64,000 bases of DNA from Taxillus chinensis (taxonomy: Eukaryota; Streptophyta; Magnoliopsida; Santalales; Loranthaceae): NCBI GenBank assembly GCA_023512835.1, contig CM042088.1:5758078-5822077 (forward strand), read 5' to 3'. Positions 10,412 through 21,661 of the stretch are shown here, one piece after another (within the stretch, counting starts at the first letter, position 1; the number at the start of each line of letters is the position of its first letter). Made by a program: the position numbers and the translations under genes. Below the pieces are notes generated by a model. That model searched no databases. It saw only the letters and a program-made list of their open reading frames with translations, and was not told where the DNA came from.

Positions 10412-13034
10412 TGTCATCACTAGTTTTCGCCCGGGCCCGTTTGGGGTGGGGCTTAAACTAAACCAATGGTGAGAAAATTTAGAGTCGTCACCAACTGTTT
10501 TTGGGATACAGTTGGGTACCCTCTACCTTGAGTAGTAGAAATATGGTCTGTGTTATCAGACAAGGGTTCGGGAGTTGGTTACATGTACGGAAGGATTAGC
10601 ACCCCTACAACACTCTTTCGGTATATATTTTCGGAGGAGAAGGTTTTTTATTTCACTATCGTAATTAGGTCGACGTACTATTGTTTTCCTATAAAGTCTA
10701 TGTTTTTTATTTAGCTAAGTTATTTGTTATGATTAAAATTGATTTACTCTAATTTTCTAAAGGAAATCCTAAAGGTTTGGTTTTGTTTGAAGTGGAAAAT
10801 GAAACCCTAATGCCTTGTTTTTGTTTTGTTTTGTTTTGTTTCTTTTTTTTTTTTTTTTGGCTTTGAAAATACATATTTTTTTGATTTTGAAAACGTTTTT
10901 TTTTCTTTTTGCAAGGATAAAGCTGTGAACTAACACAATAATATACAAAGTGATGTGTGTGATTGTGACATCCACAAATCAAATAACAACTCACTCTTTT
11001 TTTTCTTTTTCTTCATCTCTTTTTTTTATGCCTCTCTTTTTTGTCTTTTTTTTTTTAGTTTCCTTGCTATTACATATTATAACTTTGCGTGAAATGACAA
11101 TTACAAACAATAAAAAAACAAGATAACAAAAAGAAACAACACAATACAACAATTACAAAAAAAAGAGGAAAAAAAAAGAATAGCATAAGACAACGAAATG
11201 AAAAATTGACCTGACTTTGTCTTGGATTTGGGGCTCTGATTGCAGCAACGGGAAGGTATGATTCCTAAGACTGGTCAATGGGAATTTGGCCGGAAGTACT
11301 CCAAATACTGCTAGCCGAAAATGCAAATGAACCTGTTTTTAGTTGATTTTCGATCTTGGTATTGTTGCTGGAAATATAAGAAAAAGAAAGCGAAATGAAA
11401 ATGGTTTGAGGAATTTTGAGTTTTTGATGGGGGAGAATGTATGTGTGGGTATTTTGGAAAAGCAGTCAGAATGTGTGGGCAAGGGGAATGACAGCAACTT
11501 AGAAAGTCTTCCTGGGCAAAGGTTTTTTTCTGGGAAATTGACTGAATAGCAGTATGGCAGAATGTCCTCCCTCTTTTTTTTCTCTCTCCTCGATCTCCCC
11601 GATCCCTCTTTTTTTTGGGGCGTAATCTGGGCATTCTCTTTTTTGGGTTTAGGGAGCTGGGTATGAAAATGACAGACGAGTTTTTCGTTTTTGATTTTCG
11701 GAAAAAGGTTTTGGTGAAGATCTGGGCAGGCGTTAAAGGCTCTGGGCATTTTTTAGGATGAATCTGAGAGAGAATGGCAGTAAGTTTTTCAATCAGAGAG
11801 GGGTTTTTTTTTTTGGGCATAATCTCTGTCTTTCATTGGAGAGGATACCGCTTTTTAAAGAGGTTTGGCTGGATCTCATTAATTGCTGCATTTAATGCTT
11901 TGTCGGGTGTATTATTAATCCCAGTATTATTAATTTCCAGATTCTATGCTTTGCCGGGTTGACTGTCGACCTATGTTTGCCTTTTTTGGTTTTTTATGAA
12001 CACATGTGACTGACAGGCGTTGAAAAGCATCTTTGACAAAATGGCCAACTAATAAAACACGTCCTGTGAGCAATCAGTGAGAGGGCCAATGAGTGAGGCC
12101 AAACAGCAAAGGTCAGAGGTCAAAAGGTCAGAGTGTCGGCGGGTCGGAGTGTCGGTAGGGTCGAAGGTTGGTGGGTCGAAGGTCAATGGTCAACGGGTCG
12201 TAGGTCCATGGTCAACGGGTCATAGGTCAACCCTCAAAGGTCAAGGGTCAAAGATCAAAGGGGCGAAGGGTCAAAGGTCAATGGATCGAAGTGTCAGTAG
12301 GTCGGAGTGTCGGCAGGGTCGAAGGGTCACTCCTCGAAGATCAAGGGTCGAAGATCATAGGGGCAAAGGGTCGAAGGTCCATGGGTCAAAGTGTCGGCAG
12401 GGTTGGAGGGTCACTCCTTGAAGACCCGAAGGCTTACTGTGTCGAAAGCTTATAGGCTTCGAGGCTTCGAGTCTTCGAGGCTTCGAGACTTCGAGGCTTC
12501 GAGTCTTCGAGTCTTCGAGGCTATGAGTCAAGTTTTTTTTTGTTAATTACTTTTTTACCCCCACCCAAAATGCAAAAATGGACGACCTTTCTGGGATTAT
12601 TTGGGAGGACCCATATTTTTCTAAATAGTTGTTTTGGAGAATTTCGCAGTCTCTTTTCCGGGTAGTTTGACTAGGGGCATTGACCGTCTTTTGGTAAGTT
12701 TGACTTTTCCAACTAAAGTTGTTTTAGCCATAACTTCTTCGTTTTTCATTGGAATTGAGCTCAATCAAGTGCATTATTCTCCAAATTTCCTCCTCTATCC
12801 CATGGTATTGGTCTTGGGGTACTTTCGGGGCTTGCAATAGATGTTATCAATTTCGGGCTTCCTTGTTCATGTCAATGTATCCATCTTGTGCAAATTGGGG
12901 CTAACATCAATGTCAAACCATTCCTTGGTAGTGGGGAATCCTTGAGGACCTATTCCACAAGGTATATGGCATTGGTAGACAACTATATACAAATGGGGTT
13001 AGTATGTCCAACCCGTACAAAATGGGGTCTAACA
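10412..13034 (-). mobile_element. 5' LTR of G1 (Tat/Ogre-like, 2.6 kb)
   Basis: Plus-strand ends are TGTCATCACTAG...GGTCTAACA; on its own strand it reads TGTTAGACCCC...GTGATGACA. It matches 24312-27244 and 42448-45089 along its whole length. From its 5' end it holds a U3 segment, an array of GGTCAAAGGTC/GTCGGAG words, a long T/A homopolymer-rich stretch and a conserved 3' end. Open frames at 10749-10994 and 11311-11820 are Lys/Phe-rich products of homopolymers. The next base (13035) is internal pol sequence of G2. Confidence 0.87.
12077..12534 (-). repeat. Degenerate short-word array in G1 LTR U3
   Basis: Plus-strand words GGTCAAAGGTC, GTCGGAGTGTCGGCAGGGTCGAAG and CTTCGAGGCTTCGAG recur irregularly at about 8-25 bp intervals. 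Equivalent arrays lie at 26236-26758 and 42957-43266 in the other LTRs, with different word order and number. The 114-codon frame at 12077-12421 comes from this array and has no other support. Confidence 0.8.
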
Positions 13035-13167
13035 ATATGCATATCATATTTGGTTACCAACTTGTCATTCTCTTATAAGCAGGTATCATGATGTCAATGA
13101 AAATATAGTATGCGAAAGTGAAACGAGATGCTTAAGGTTTGACCAAAGTCCAAATTGGGAGCAGCCA

Positions 13168-13497
13168 ATGTTTGAAGCTAATGAGAATGAGGTAAAGGAG
13201 ACACCCAAGCTACCGGGAGAGATCATACGCCTATTGGAAAGGGATGATCGCTTATCCATTCTAAGTGAGGACCTAGTAGAAATAATGAATTTGAGGACGA
13301 CAGCTGAACCAAGAGAATTAAGGGTAGGGTCCTTGATAGTTGCTGACATAAGGAAGCAATTAATTGAGCTATTAAGAAGGTACATAGATGTTTTTGCATG
13401 GTCATATCAAGATATGCCGGGATTAGACATAGACATAGTGCAGCATCACATACCAGTGAAGCCAGAATGCAAGCTAGTATAGCAGAAATGGCAAAGA
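13168..13497 (+). pseudogene. G2 pol linker before RT
   Basis: Open piece 13168-13482 (MFEANENEVKETPKLPGEIIRLLE...) matching the acidic linker of the copy at 32565-33218. It ends with MPGLDIDIVQHHIPVKPE, the conserved lead-in to RT, then a TAG at 13480-13482. The homologous stretch before it (13040-13167) is non-coding here and links to the LTR of G1 at 13034. Confidence 0.65.
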
Positions 13498-14675
13498 ATG
13501 AGACTGAAGATGCTACTAAAAATTAAACAAGAAATCAAAAAGCAATGGGACGTAGGTTTCCTAAGTGTCTCCTATTATCCAGAATGGGTGGCCAATATTG
13601 TACCTGTACTGAAGAAAGGAGGCAAAGTTCACATGTGTGTTGATTATAGAGATCTAAACTGGGCCAGTCCGAAAGATAACTTCCTGCTTCCTCATATTGA
13701 CACCTTAGTGGATAATACAGCAAAGCACGCTCTGTTCTCCTTCATGGATGGATTCTCAGGCTATAATCAGATTCGCATGGCCCCCGACAAGGAGAGGACC
13801 ACATTCATGACACTTTGGGGCATATTCTGTTATAATGTGATGCCGTTTGGCCTGAAGAATGCAGGAGCAGCATATCAGTGAGCCATAATGACCTTATTCC
13901 AGTACATGATGCATAAAGAAGTCGAGGTCTACGTGGATGACATGATAGCCAATTCGCAGAGCACGGAAGGTCATATTGAAGTACTCCGTAAGCTTTTCAA
14001 CAGGCTACGGAAATATCAACTCAAATTCAACCCAAAAAATGCACTTTTAGAGCCATGTCGGGAAAACTGTTAGGCTTCATCGTGAGCCAAAAAGGAGTGG
14101 AAATTGATCCAGATAAGGTTCAAGCTATCTAAGAGATGCTCCCACTGCGAACCATCAAGGAGGTCAGAGGATTCCACAAGCGGTTGAATTATATTGCCTG
14201 ATTCATTTCACAATTGACGACCACATGTGAACCCATCTTCAAGAGTTTACAGAAGAACAATCCAAAAATTTGGAATTACAAGTGTCAAGAAGCCTTTGAC
14301 AGGATCAAGCAATATCTGTCTAATCTGCCGATTTTGGTCCCACAAGTATCAGATAGGCCTCTAATTTTATACTTGACTGTTCAGAAGTCATCAATGGGGT
14401 GTGTCTTAGGGCAACATGATTCTAAAGGCAAGAAAGAGCAGGCCATTTATTATCTCAGCAAGAAGTTCACCATTAATGAAACGAACTATACACCATTGGA
14501 AAAGACATGTTGTGCCCTTGTTTGGATAACAAGAAGATTAAGGCAGTACACTCTTTATCATACTACATGGTTGATTTTGAGGCATGATCCACTCAAATAT
14601 CTCTTGGAAAAGTCATCCATCTCTAGAAGAATCACCAAATAGCAGTTGATCCTGTCGGAATAAGATATCATCTAC
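13498..14675 (+). pseudogene. G2 reverse transcriptase and RNase H
   Basis: Pieces 13498-13881, 13888-14073 and 14214-14642 cover RT and the first RNase H. They show CVDYRDLNWASPKDNF, FSFMDGFSGYNQI, FGLKNAGAAYQ followed by a TGA, and catalytic YVDD at 13930-13941. YTPLEKTCCALVWITRRLRQYTLYH (RNase H) follows. Frameshifts near 14040 and stops at 13879, 14132 and 14640 inactivate it. It is collinear with the better preserved copy at 31775-32602. Confidence 0.82.
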
Positions 14676-15264
14676 GTGCCTCAAAAAGTTATAAAAGGAA
14701 GTGCAATAGCTGATTACTTGGCAAATAGAAAACTAGAAGACTATGAGCCAATGACTATTGGCTTTCCAGATGAGCACATCAACATTATTACTGCTGAGAT
14801 ATCAGACATATGGACTATGTGGTTTGATGGAGCCTCCAGTCTTTTAGGGCATGGTATTGGGGCCATCCTGATATCTCCAAAGGGCGAACATTTTTTGATG
14901 GCAGCCAAGTTAACCTTCCCTTGCACCAACAATGTAGCGGAATATGAGGCTTATGTGATGGGCCTTCAATAAGCAATTAGGAAAGGAATAAAAAAATTAC
15001 GAGTGCTTGGTGATTCTACGCTTATCATTTTTCAAGTAAGAGGAGAATGGGAGACTCGAAACCATAAATTAATCTCATATCGAAAGCATGTTGTGGAGTT
15101 AGCTAAGCAATTTGAAGACATCACATTATAGCATATGCCCAGGGAATACAATCAGATTCCTGATGGGCCGACAACGCTAGCCTCCCTCCTTCAGGTAGAC
15201 ATAAAGTTGGAAGTTTAGTCTTTCGATATTCGTATATAAGATACTCCTGCACATTATATGGCCA
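14676..15264 (+). pseudogene. G2 second (archaeal-type) RNase H
   Basis: Starts after YEPMTIGFPDEHINIITAE. It shows MWFDGASS (Asp), NNVAEYEA (Glu) and, after a TAA, LGDST (Asp), the acidic residues of an RNase H fold. A second RNase H downstream of the classical one is characteristic of the Tat lineage (described in the literature as aRNH). Several stops (14970, 15129, 15217) break it. Confidence 0.75.
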
Positions 15265-16536
15265 TTGAAGGAAATATCAACGAAAAGCCCTGGTATGATG
15301 ACATCGGATAGTACTTGCTCAAGCAAGATTACCCAGCAGAGGCCTCTGAGTCTGATAAAAGAAATATCCGAAGGTCAGCATCCAACTATTATCTCGATGG
15401 CTCGCTCCTGTATAAGAGAAATCACGACATGGTATTACTGTGGTGTGCGGCAAAAGAAGAGTTGACACAGATAATGAAAGAAGTGCATAAAGGGGAATGT
15501 GGTTCACATGCAAATGGACATGCATTAACAAGACAAATCATGCGAATGGGCTATTATTGGGTCACCATGGAAAAAGATTGTATTGAATATGTGAGCAAAT
15601 GCCTCAAGTGTCAAATTTATGGTGATAAGATCCAAGTACCTCCATCCAAGTTGCATGTGATGGTTTCTCCATGGCCGTTCTCGCTTTGGGGTATCGACGT
15701 TATCGTACCAATATCTCCGAAAGCATCCAATGTTCATCACTTCATCTTAGTGGACATTGATTATTTCACCAAGTGGGTAGAAGAATGTCATATGCTAATG
15801 TCACACAAGCTATGGTGCTTAAATTTCTATGGAGCAATATCATATGTCAATATGGGCTTCTTGAGCAGATTATAACAGACAATGCTGCCAATCTGAACAG
15901 TCGGATGATGGATAAGTTGTGTGAAACATACAAAATCCAACACCGCAACTCGACTCCCTATCGCCCCAAGATGAATGGAGCAGTTGAAGCAGCCAATAAC
16001 AACATCAAGAACATTATCAGAAAGATGACAGAAACATATAAATATTTGCAAGAGAAGCTACCATTTGCTTTGCATGCTTATCACACCTCAGTACGAACAT
16101 TAATTGGGGCAACTCCATTTTTTTTTGTCTATGGTATGGAGGCAATCTTACCTGTCAAGTAGAGATACCTTCCCTCTAAATCCTCAAGGATACTCAACTT
16201 GAAGAAGCAGAATGGGCCCAAAGTCGTTATGAGCAGTTGTACTTAATCGAAGGCAAACGCTTGGCAGTTATTTCCAAAGGACAGCTATATCAACAGAGAA
16301 TGATGAACAACTACAATAAAAAGGTGAAGCCCAGAAGCTTTCAAACGGGTGATCTCGTCCTCAAGAAGATCTTACCAATCCAGTACGACCATAGAGGCAA
16401 GTGGACTGCCAATTATGAAGGCCTATATGTTGTGAAGAAAGCATCCTCAGGAGGCGCATTGATCCTTGCCAGAATGGATGGTGATGAGCTCCCTAACCTA
16501 GTGAATAGTGATGCTATCAAAAAGTTTTATGCTTAA
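15265..16536 (+). pseudogene. G2 integrase
   Basis: Pieces 15315-15875, 15773-16162 and 16237-16536. Visible in order: HEGECGSHANG-like H2C2 zinc region (KEVHKGECGSHANGHAL, then CLKCQIYGDKI); catalytic Asp in WGIDVI; catalytic Asp in TDNAANLNS; catalytic Glu in NGAVEAANNNIKN; and the C-terminal GPY/F-like part (RGKWTANYEGLYVVKK, where the Pro of GPY is Leu). No chromodomain follows. A frameshift near 15790 and a stop at 16160 break the frame. It would join cDNA to host DNA. Confidence 0.82.
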
Positions 16537-17378
16537 CTCTCTTGTCCAAATGGGGAGCTGCCTAATCCTTTTTTCTAGACATGGAAGGAATAAGCATAAT
16601 GACAATGAGCGGACTTGGTGAAAACCCGAAAGGGCACCAAGGGTAAAATACAAAGCTTCAACAAAAGACAAAGAAGCAAACAAAGGCGGACTTGGTGAAA
16701 ATCTGAAAGGGCACCAAGGGTAAAATACAAAGCCAAAAACAAATCCTGAAGGGTAAAATCAGTCACAATCTAGAAGGATCAAGACCACATAAAACAGGGT
16801 CCTTTGCAAACAATGGAAACAGCACCATCTAAAAACAGCAGCTACAAACGGCAGAAGACTTGGTCAAACCTGAGGCACACTCGAATCAAATTTGTACATT
16901 ATGCTTTTAAAGACTCGTAATCCTATTTATCAGATTATTACAAGGGGGACTTTCTATGATACAAATATGTTTTATGGAATTAAACGACAAAAATCCCATT
17001 TTATATCCCTAATCATGTTTTATCATCTTTATTTCACACTTAATTAGAATATTTTAAATACCTAGTAGGCTCCTTCGGCATTGCCTTATAGGTAAGGTCA
17101 AGTTCAAAAACCTCAAACAAGTCAAGCTCCTCAATACAAAGTATGAATATCTCCATGGAGTACCAACATCCCAGCGAAGCCATCAAGTCAAGCTCCTAAA
17201 CACGGTGAAGCTAAGTGAAACAAGCCCTCCATCCATAAAATGGGAGTTCCCTAGCAAAGATAGAAAGGTCTCCCTAGCCAGAGAAAAAAAGAGTTCCCCG
17301 ACAAGTTAGATGTCAGCCAAACTCTCTAGCAGCAAAAAAAAACCTAGCCCTTATTGGGTCATTAGCAATCCACACATA
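16537..17378 (+). other. G2 3' UTR, left part
   Basis: Non-coding. A block of about 50 bp (GGACTTGGTGAAAAC...GGGCACCAAGGGTAAAATACAAAG) occurs twice, near 16613 and 16686. The related copy has it once (29415-29515), so a local duplication happened here. The stretch continues with a conserved region matching 28900-29340 in reverse, until Copia element C3 starts. Confidence 0.6.
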
Positions 17379-17383
17379 CACCA
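17379..17383 (+). repeat. Left TSD of Copia element C3
   Basis: CACCA immediately before the 5' LTR. The identical CACCA lies at 41319-41323 immediately after the 3' LTR. This proves that 17384-41318 is one insertion unit in G2 sequence. Confidence 0.9.
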
Positions 17384-18702
17384 TATTGAATCAAACCTAG
17401 AATTTGGATGATGCGGATCAAACCTAATGTAACTTGATTTTAGTTGTTTCATGTTTATTTTAAGTCTGTGCAGAAGATTAAATTGTTATCCGGACCTACT
17501 CCTGTAAGAGCAAAGCAAAGGACAGGATACATAATCCTGATCCGAGACATCATGAGTGTCGTCTAACACTTGGTAAATAACCAAGTCTTCATCCGGAGTT
17601 AGGACTCTCTCGTACGAACTAATCAACTGTCAAAAGGACTAAGGATTCCACGCTCTTATTATTGATTGGACTAAGTCATTTTATGCAGAATGAGAATCCG
17701 AGTCTACACCTCATACGGAGTAAGAGAGATTTGTTGCAGAGAAAGAATTAAGTCCTTCGCTCAAGCTATCTAAGGAAAAGAAGATTCGGAATAAGGAATC
17801 CGAGTCTTTTATTCGAGCGGAGTAAGGACAACTGATGCGGAGTAAGGACATCTGATGCAGAATAAGAAATCCGAACCATTACTCAAGCAGAGTAAGGAAC
17901 TCACGCAGAGTAAGGAAGCGCTGATGCGGAATAAGGATTCCGTATATCTACCTCATGCGGAGTAAGGAAGCGCTGACACGGGATAAGGATTTCAGGACTT
18001 CATGTATACGGAGTAAGCAATAACTAATATGGAGTAAGGATCCGAACCTCGTTGATACGGAGTAAGGAAAGCTACACCGGACTAAAAGGACGCTACTTCA
18101 ACTTATCAATACCGCATTTGTGATATCAGCTCGCTGTGTTCCGATGTAAGATAAACTCATTGAAGATCTAAATTGTCTTACACGTGGACCACTCAGAGAT
18201 GTGGATGCAGTCCCAAACGTAGTTGGAAGCGAGCGAAGTTATTTAATTTACTTATGCTTCCAATATTTCGAGCTCCGCACCCGAAGCAGTTATAACAGAA
18301 GCATTTTCCGAGAAGAACTTAATGTCCACACAGCGTTCGGAAAACACAGTTCCAAGATGGATTCCTAGGATGTCTATATATATATATCTACAGTGTTGTA
18401 CATTAAGTGTGCGTACACATACAAAGGAAAACTGATACGCGCGTGAGCAAAGTAATTGTACAAGAGCTTATAGAGACTATTAATGCAAGTGTGTGTGATT
18501 ATAAAGCCGAGTGCTAGTGTAATCAGCTAACTGCTGCTTATTTTGTTGTAATTATTATTTGATAATAAAGCAAAATACTTCCACTATCTGGTTATCTTCC
18601 GCACTGATTTTATATCCTTTAACCAGATTGTGTTACACCAGTGAGAAAAGAGTTTTTGATTTAAGCCTATTCACCCCCCCTCTAGGCCAACAGGGACCAA
18701 CA
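17384..18702 (+). repeat. 5' LTR of C3
   Basis: Matches 39979-41318. Its first two bases are TA instead of TG (the 3' copy has TG); it ends GGACCAACA. A run of TATATA at 18374-18387 is the probable promoter. TTCACCCCCCC lies close to the 3' end. The two LTRs show scattered substitutions, mainly transitions, so the element is not brand new. Confidence 0.92.
17718..18067 (+). repeat. GCGGAGTAAGGA-word array in C3 LTR
   Basis: The word GCGGAGTAAGGA or close variants (GCAGAATAAG, ACGGAGTAAGG) recurs roughly every 20-30 bp, often followed by ACTGAT. The equivalent array in the 3' LTR (about 40310-40685) has one extra unit of about 20 bp near 40430, which accounts for most of the length difference between the LTRs. 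It lies in U3, upstream of the TATATA box. Confidence 0.82.
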
Positions 18703-18704
18703 AG

Positions 18705-18716
18705 TGGTATCAGAGC
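18705..18716 (+). other. C3 primer-binding site (tRNA-iMet)
   Basis: TGGTATCAGAGC, two bases after the 5' LTR end. It is the standard plant Copia PBS, complementary to the 3' end of initiator methionine tRNA. It is not a tRNA gene. Confidence 0.93.
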
Positions 18717-18761
18717 AAGTTCTATTTGTTCCAAGTAGAAATCCCACTCTCTCTCTTACAA

Positions 18762-19441
18762 ATGGCTGAAGAAAGTAGCATGCTTTTCAACACTCGCCTT
18801 AACTCCGGAGGTGCACAAGAGCCCTTCCAAATCGAAGCAGCAGTGAAAATGTCGATCCACCTCAACCTGCTGCTACCGCTGCTGCACAACCACGGAGTTC
18901 TGGCTTCACTCTGACAAAGCCACCCAAGTTCACACTTGAGCTTTTCTCCCAATGGAAAGCTCGCATGAGAATGTTCATGGTCTGCCATGATCACCTCATG
19001 TGGCCATGTCTTCATCAGGAGATACCCACTCCGATGACTATCGGAGAACATGGAGTCAGAAGACCAAAGATTGATGCCAAACTCACCAATGATGAAAGAG
19101 CCTGGCAGTGTGCCAACGAAAAGGCTCTGGCATATGTCACATCATCTTTGGATTCCGAGGCTTTCACGGACGTCCAGGGATGCACGACAGCGAAAGCTGT
19201 TTGGGATAAACTGACAATCCTCTATGAGGGAAGTCAGTCCCAAATGCAGAATGTTATCTGTACTCTCAGACAGAACTTTAAGAGTTTCAATCATAAACCG
19301 GGCGAATCCCTCGAAAGCATCTATCGGAGATTTGGCAAACTCATCCTTGACCTGAAAACTGTCAATGAGCATTATTCTCAATCTCAGATCAATGACAAGT
19401 TCTTTCGCTCTTTGCCGGATCGTTACTACTCCAAACAACTC
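18762..19441 (+). pseudogene. C3 Gag, N-terminal part
   Basis: ATG at 18762 (MAEESSMLFNTRL). The frame shifts between about 18900 and 18960. The continuation (to TAG at 19442-19444) has WKARMRMF, AWQCANEKALAYVTSSLD, TAKAVWDKLTILYEGS and LPDRYY, the blocks of the Copia-type Gag (UBN2) domain. This would be the particle protein. Broken by a frameshift and a stop. Confidence 0.8.
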
Positions 19442-19444
19442 TAG

Positions 19445-21064
19445 ATGCAATCGGACAAGAACTGGCAGTATGTTCCCCTTGAAGAACTATATGGAGAGCT
19501 GCGGACTCACGAAGTTAGGTTTAAGTACTCTGACCAGGATGAGAAAATAGCTCGGAAAGAAAAGGGGATAGCTCTCAAAGCTATGGAATGTCCTAGCATA
19601 CTGAGGAATGATAATACGGACACGTCCGAGAATTCTGATTCTGACGAGGAGGAGGAGATTGCTCTTCTTGTCAAATCCTTTGAGCGATTCCTACGGAAAA
19701 GCATAAATGGATTCAGGAGATGCTCCTCATCATCTTTCCAAAGAAAGGAGCGACCGGAGTCCAGTTCCCAGGAATGCTACAACTGTGGGAAAACCGGTAA
19801 CTGGGCCAAGGACTGTAGATCCAAATCTAAAGTGGCCAAGAAAAGTGACAAGGTAACTCCTCGCCGCTCCACCTCAGACAACAACAAGAACAAGAGGAAG
19901 GCGTTCGTCACAAAAAACATCAGTGGCTCCGAAGAAAAGGAGGAATCCTCGGATGATGAGCCAACTCTCAAGCCGAACGTCTGCCTCATGGCAAATTCTG
20001 AGGTACCTTCGATCTCTGAGCTCATGAGTAAATTAGAATCTCTTATTACTGAACGTGATCATGAAAAGAATGAGAGATTAATAATTACTCAAATGTACAA
20101 AGATATGGAAAGTCAGAATAAACGTCTTAAGATCACTGTTGCTAGATTAGAAAAGGACATAACTGACTTCAGAAGTAAAGAGGCTTGGTATCATGATCTA
20201 AGAGCTAAAAATCATCTGTTAAATACCAACCTAACGGGCCTAAAAGTCATTGTGAAACGACTCGAGAATGAACTTGAACAGGAAAAGGAAATAAATCGTA
20301 AGTGGCTAAAATCCGGGGAAATAGCTTCTACATTTAGGACTGATCCGGATAACATTCGAGTCAAACCTAGCCTAGGCTCCGAACCATCGACTTCCACTAC
20401 TCATGCTACTGAGTGTCCTCCAGACTTCACTCTGAAACTAATCAACTTATATCCTGTTAGTACGTCTAAACCGTTGGATGGTTTCATTTCAGGTGGCACC
20501 ATAGTTTATGACTGTGGAAGAGAGGCTATTATTGCTATTCCCAAATCAGTAGCACCCGTAACTAATGATGAAGGGAAGGCTGCTGCAGTTCAATCCAAAA
20601 CTGTAGCACCCAAAAAGAAAGGAAAGGCTAAGGCTGACGCATCTAGGGCCAAGAGCGCGTCACTCAAACGCAATGGATTAGGCCATAGGGAACAGAGTAG
20701 AAAATCTATAAAATCTAAGAGAACTGTATCCCCTGTTTTTACTCCGCATTATAGTGTCTGTTCCATCTGTAGGGAAATTTGCCATTACCACTATGAATGT
20801 TGGAGTTTGTCTGATAACTAGCTTTGTAATCAAGTTTCTATCAATAAAGATCAGTTAAATGAAAAGAGTTCCTCGAGCAAGACAAAATCTAAACCTCAAA
20901 GGAGTGTCACTCCAAAGAAAACCCAAATAAAAGATACAGCTGAAACTAACAAATTAAAGTCAACTTGGAAAGCTAAAAGTCCTAGTAAAGAAAAATTCGG
21001 AACTATTGACCCTACTGCTGTTCTTTCTAACCGCCCGAAACAAGTTTGGGCACCGAAAGTGTAA
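19445..21064 (+). pseudogene. C3 Gag, C-terminal part with zinc knuckles
   Basis: A 458-codon open stretch (19445-20821) that continues in decayed form to WAPKV at 21064. It has an acidic Ser/Glu region and a first knuckle CYNCGKTGNWAKDC, where the expected His is Asn. A long coiled-coil-like segment follows (about residues 190-270: repeated Leu with Glu/Lys). Then comes a basic region and a second, intact Cx2Cx4Hx4C knuckle (CSICREICHYHYEC, about 20758-20801). A gag this long with a coiled coil is a Sirevirus feature. Confidence 0.78.
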
Positions 21065-21097
21065 ACTATTGTCTTTCAGGAGCATCTCTGGAATGCA

Positions 21098-21661
21098 TTG
21101 CAGGATCACTTGAAGTTAAAGATCAATCAAAGCAAGTGGATCCTCAATAGTGGATGCTCCGGACATATGACAGGTGATCAGACTCTACTTGTTGGAGTTA
21201 ATGACAAACGAGGTCCATCCGTTTCATATGGTGACAACAACAAAGGTAAGACTGTCGGGTATGGCACTTTAACCAACGACTGTGTATCAATCACTAGAGT
21301 TACACTAGTCGAAGGTTTGAAGCATAATTTGCTAAATGTCAGTAATTTATGTGACAAAGGATTTACCGTTTCCTTTATATCCAACACCTACACAGTAAGG
21401 GAAAAATTATCCGGAGATGTTAAGTTATCCGGATCAAGAGATGGGGACATATACTCAGTGGTTTTAAGAAATAATTCTTCTGACCCTGTATGCTTCCTCT
21501 CTACAGCATCAGATGAAGATAGTTGGCTATGGCACAAGCGATGCGCACATTTAAACTTTAAGACCTTGTCTAAGTTAGCGTCACTCAATCTTGTCACTGG
21601 TCTACCTAAACACAAATACTCCAGAGACACTCTCTGTCGAGAATGCCAACTTGGCAAGTAG
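21098..21661 (+). pseudogene. C3 protease and integrase zinc-binding segment
   Basis: The aspartic protease begins near WILNSGCSGHMTG. The family motif is DSGCS, so the catalytic Asp is replaced by Asn. The conserved GLKHNLLNVSNLCDKG strand follows. After it, the gag-pre-integrase segment has HKRCAHLNFKTLSKLASL and CRECQLGK (an HHCC-type zinc site), then a TAG at 21659-21661. Inactive protease inferred from the Asp change. Confidence 0.8.

Larger units (their letters stand above)
334..13034 (-). mobile_element. Ty3/Gypsy Tat/Ogre-like element G1, 3' part missing
   Basis: Reading leftward from 13034: 5' LTR (10412-13034), PBS (10392-10409), ORF1 (DUF7745-like, split by a solo LTR), gag, protease with G-patch, RT, RNase H, a second RNase H, and the start of integrase, where the copy is cut at 334. 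An extra ORF before gag plus a second RNase H after the first is the published layout of the plant Tat/Ogre lineage. G1 sits inside plus-strand element G2. The flank ATATG at 13035-13039 fits a TSD, because the equivalent sequence near 2707-2718 reads through the same bases. Many stops and frameshifts mark it as an inactive copy. Confidence 0.85.

Noticed and set aside
12077..12421. A 114-codon Arg/Ser/Gly-rich frame.
   Set aside because: Made from the GGTCAAAGGTC word array in the LTR; the matching arrays in the other LTRs do not keep the frame.
12440..12530. TTCGAG words as heat-shock elements like those of the ONSEN Copia LTR.
   Set aside because: Heat-shock elements need alternating GAA/TTC at 5-bp steps; here the words repeat in one direction at about 8 bp.
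10412..13034. This LTR as the 5' LTR of the plus-strand pol that follows at 13035.
   Set aside because: Its PBS lies on the left (10392-10409) and the LTR reads on the minus strand, and 13035 starts in mid-pol; it belongs to minus-strand G1.
18705..18716. A tRNA gene fragment at TGGTATCAGAGC.
   Set aside because: Only 12 bases, placed exactly as a PBS after an LTR; no tRNA arms. The same applies to 62721-62732.
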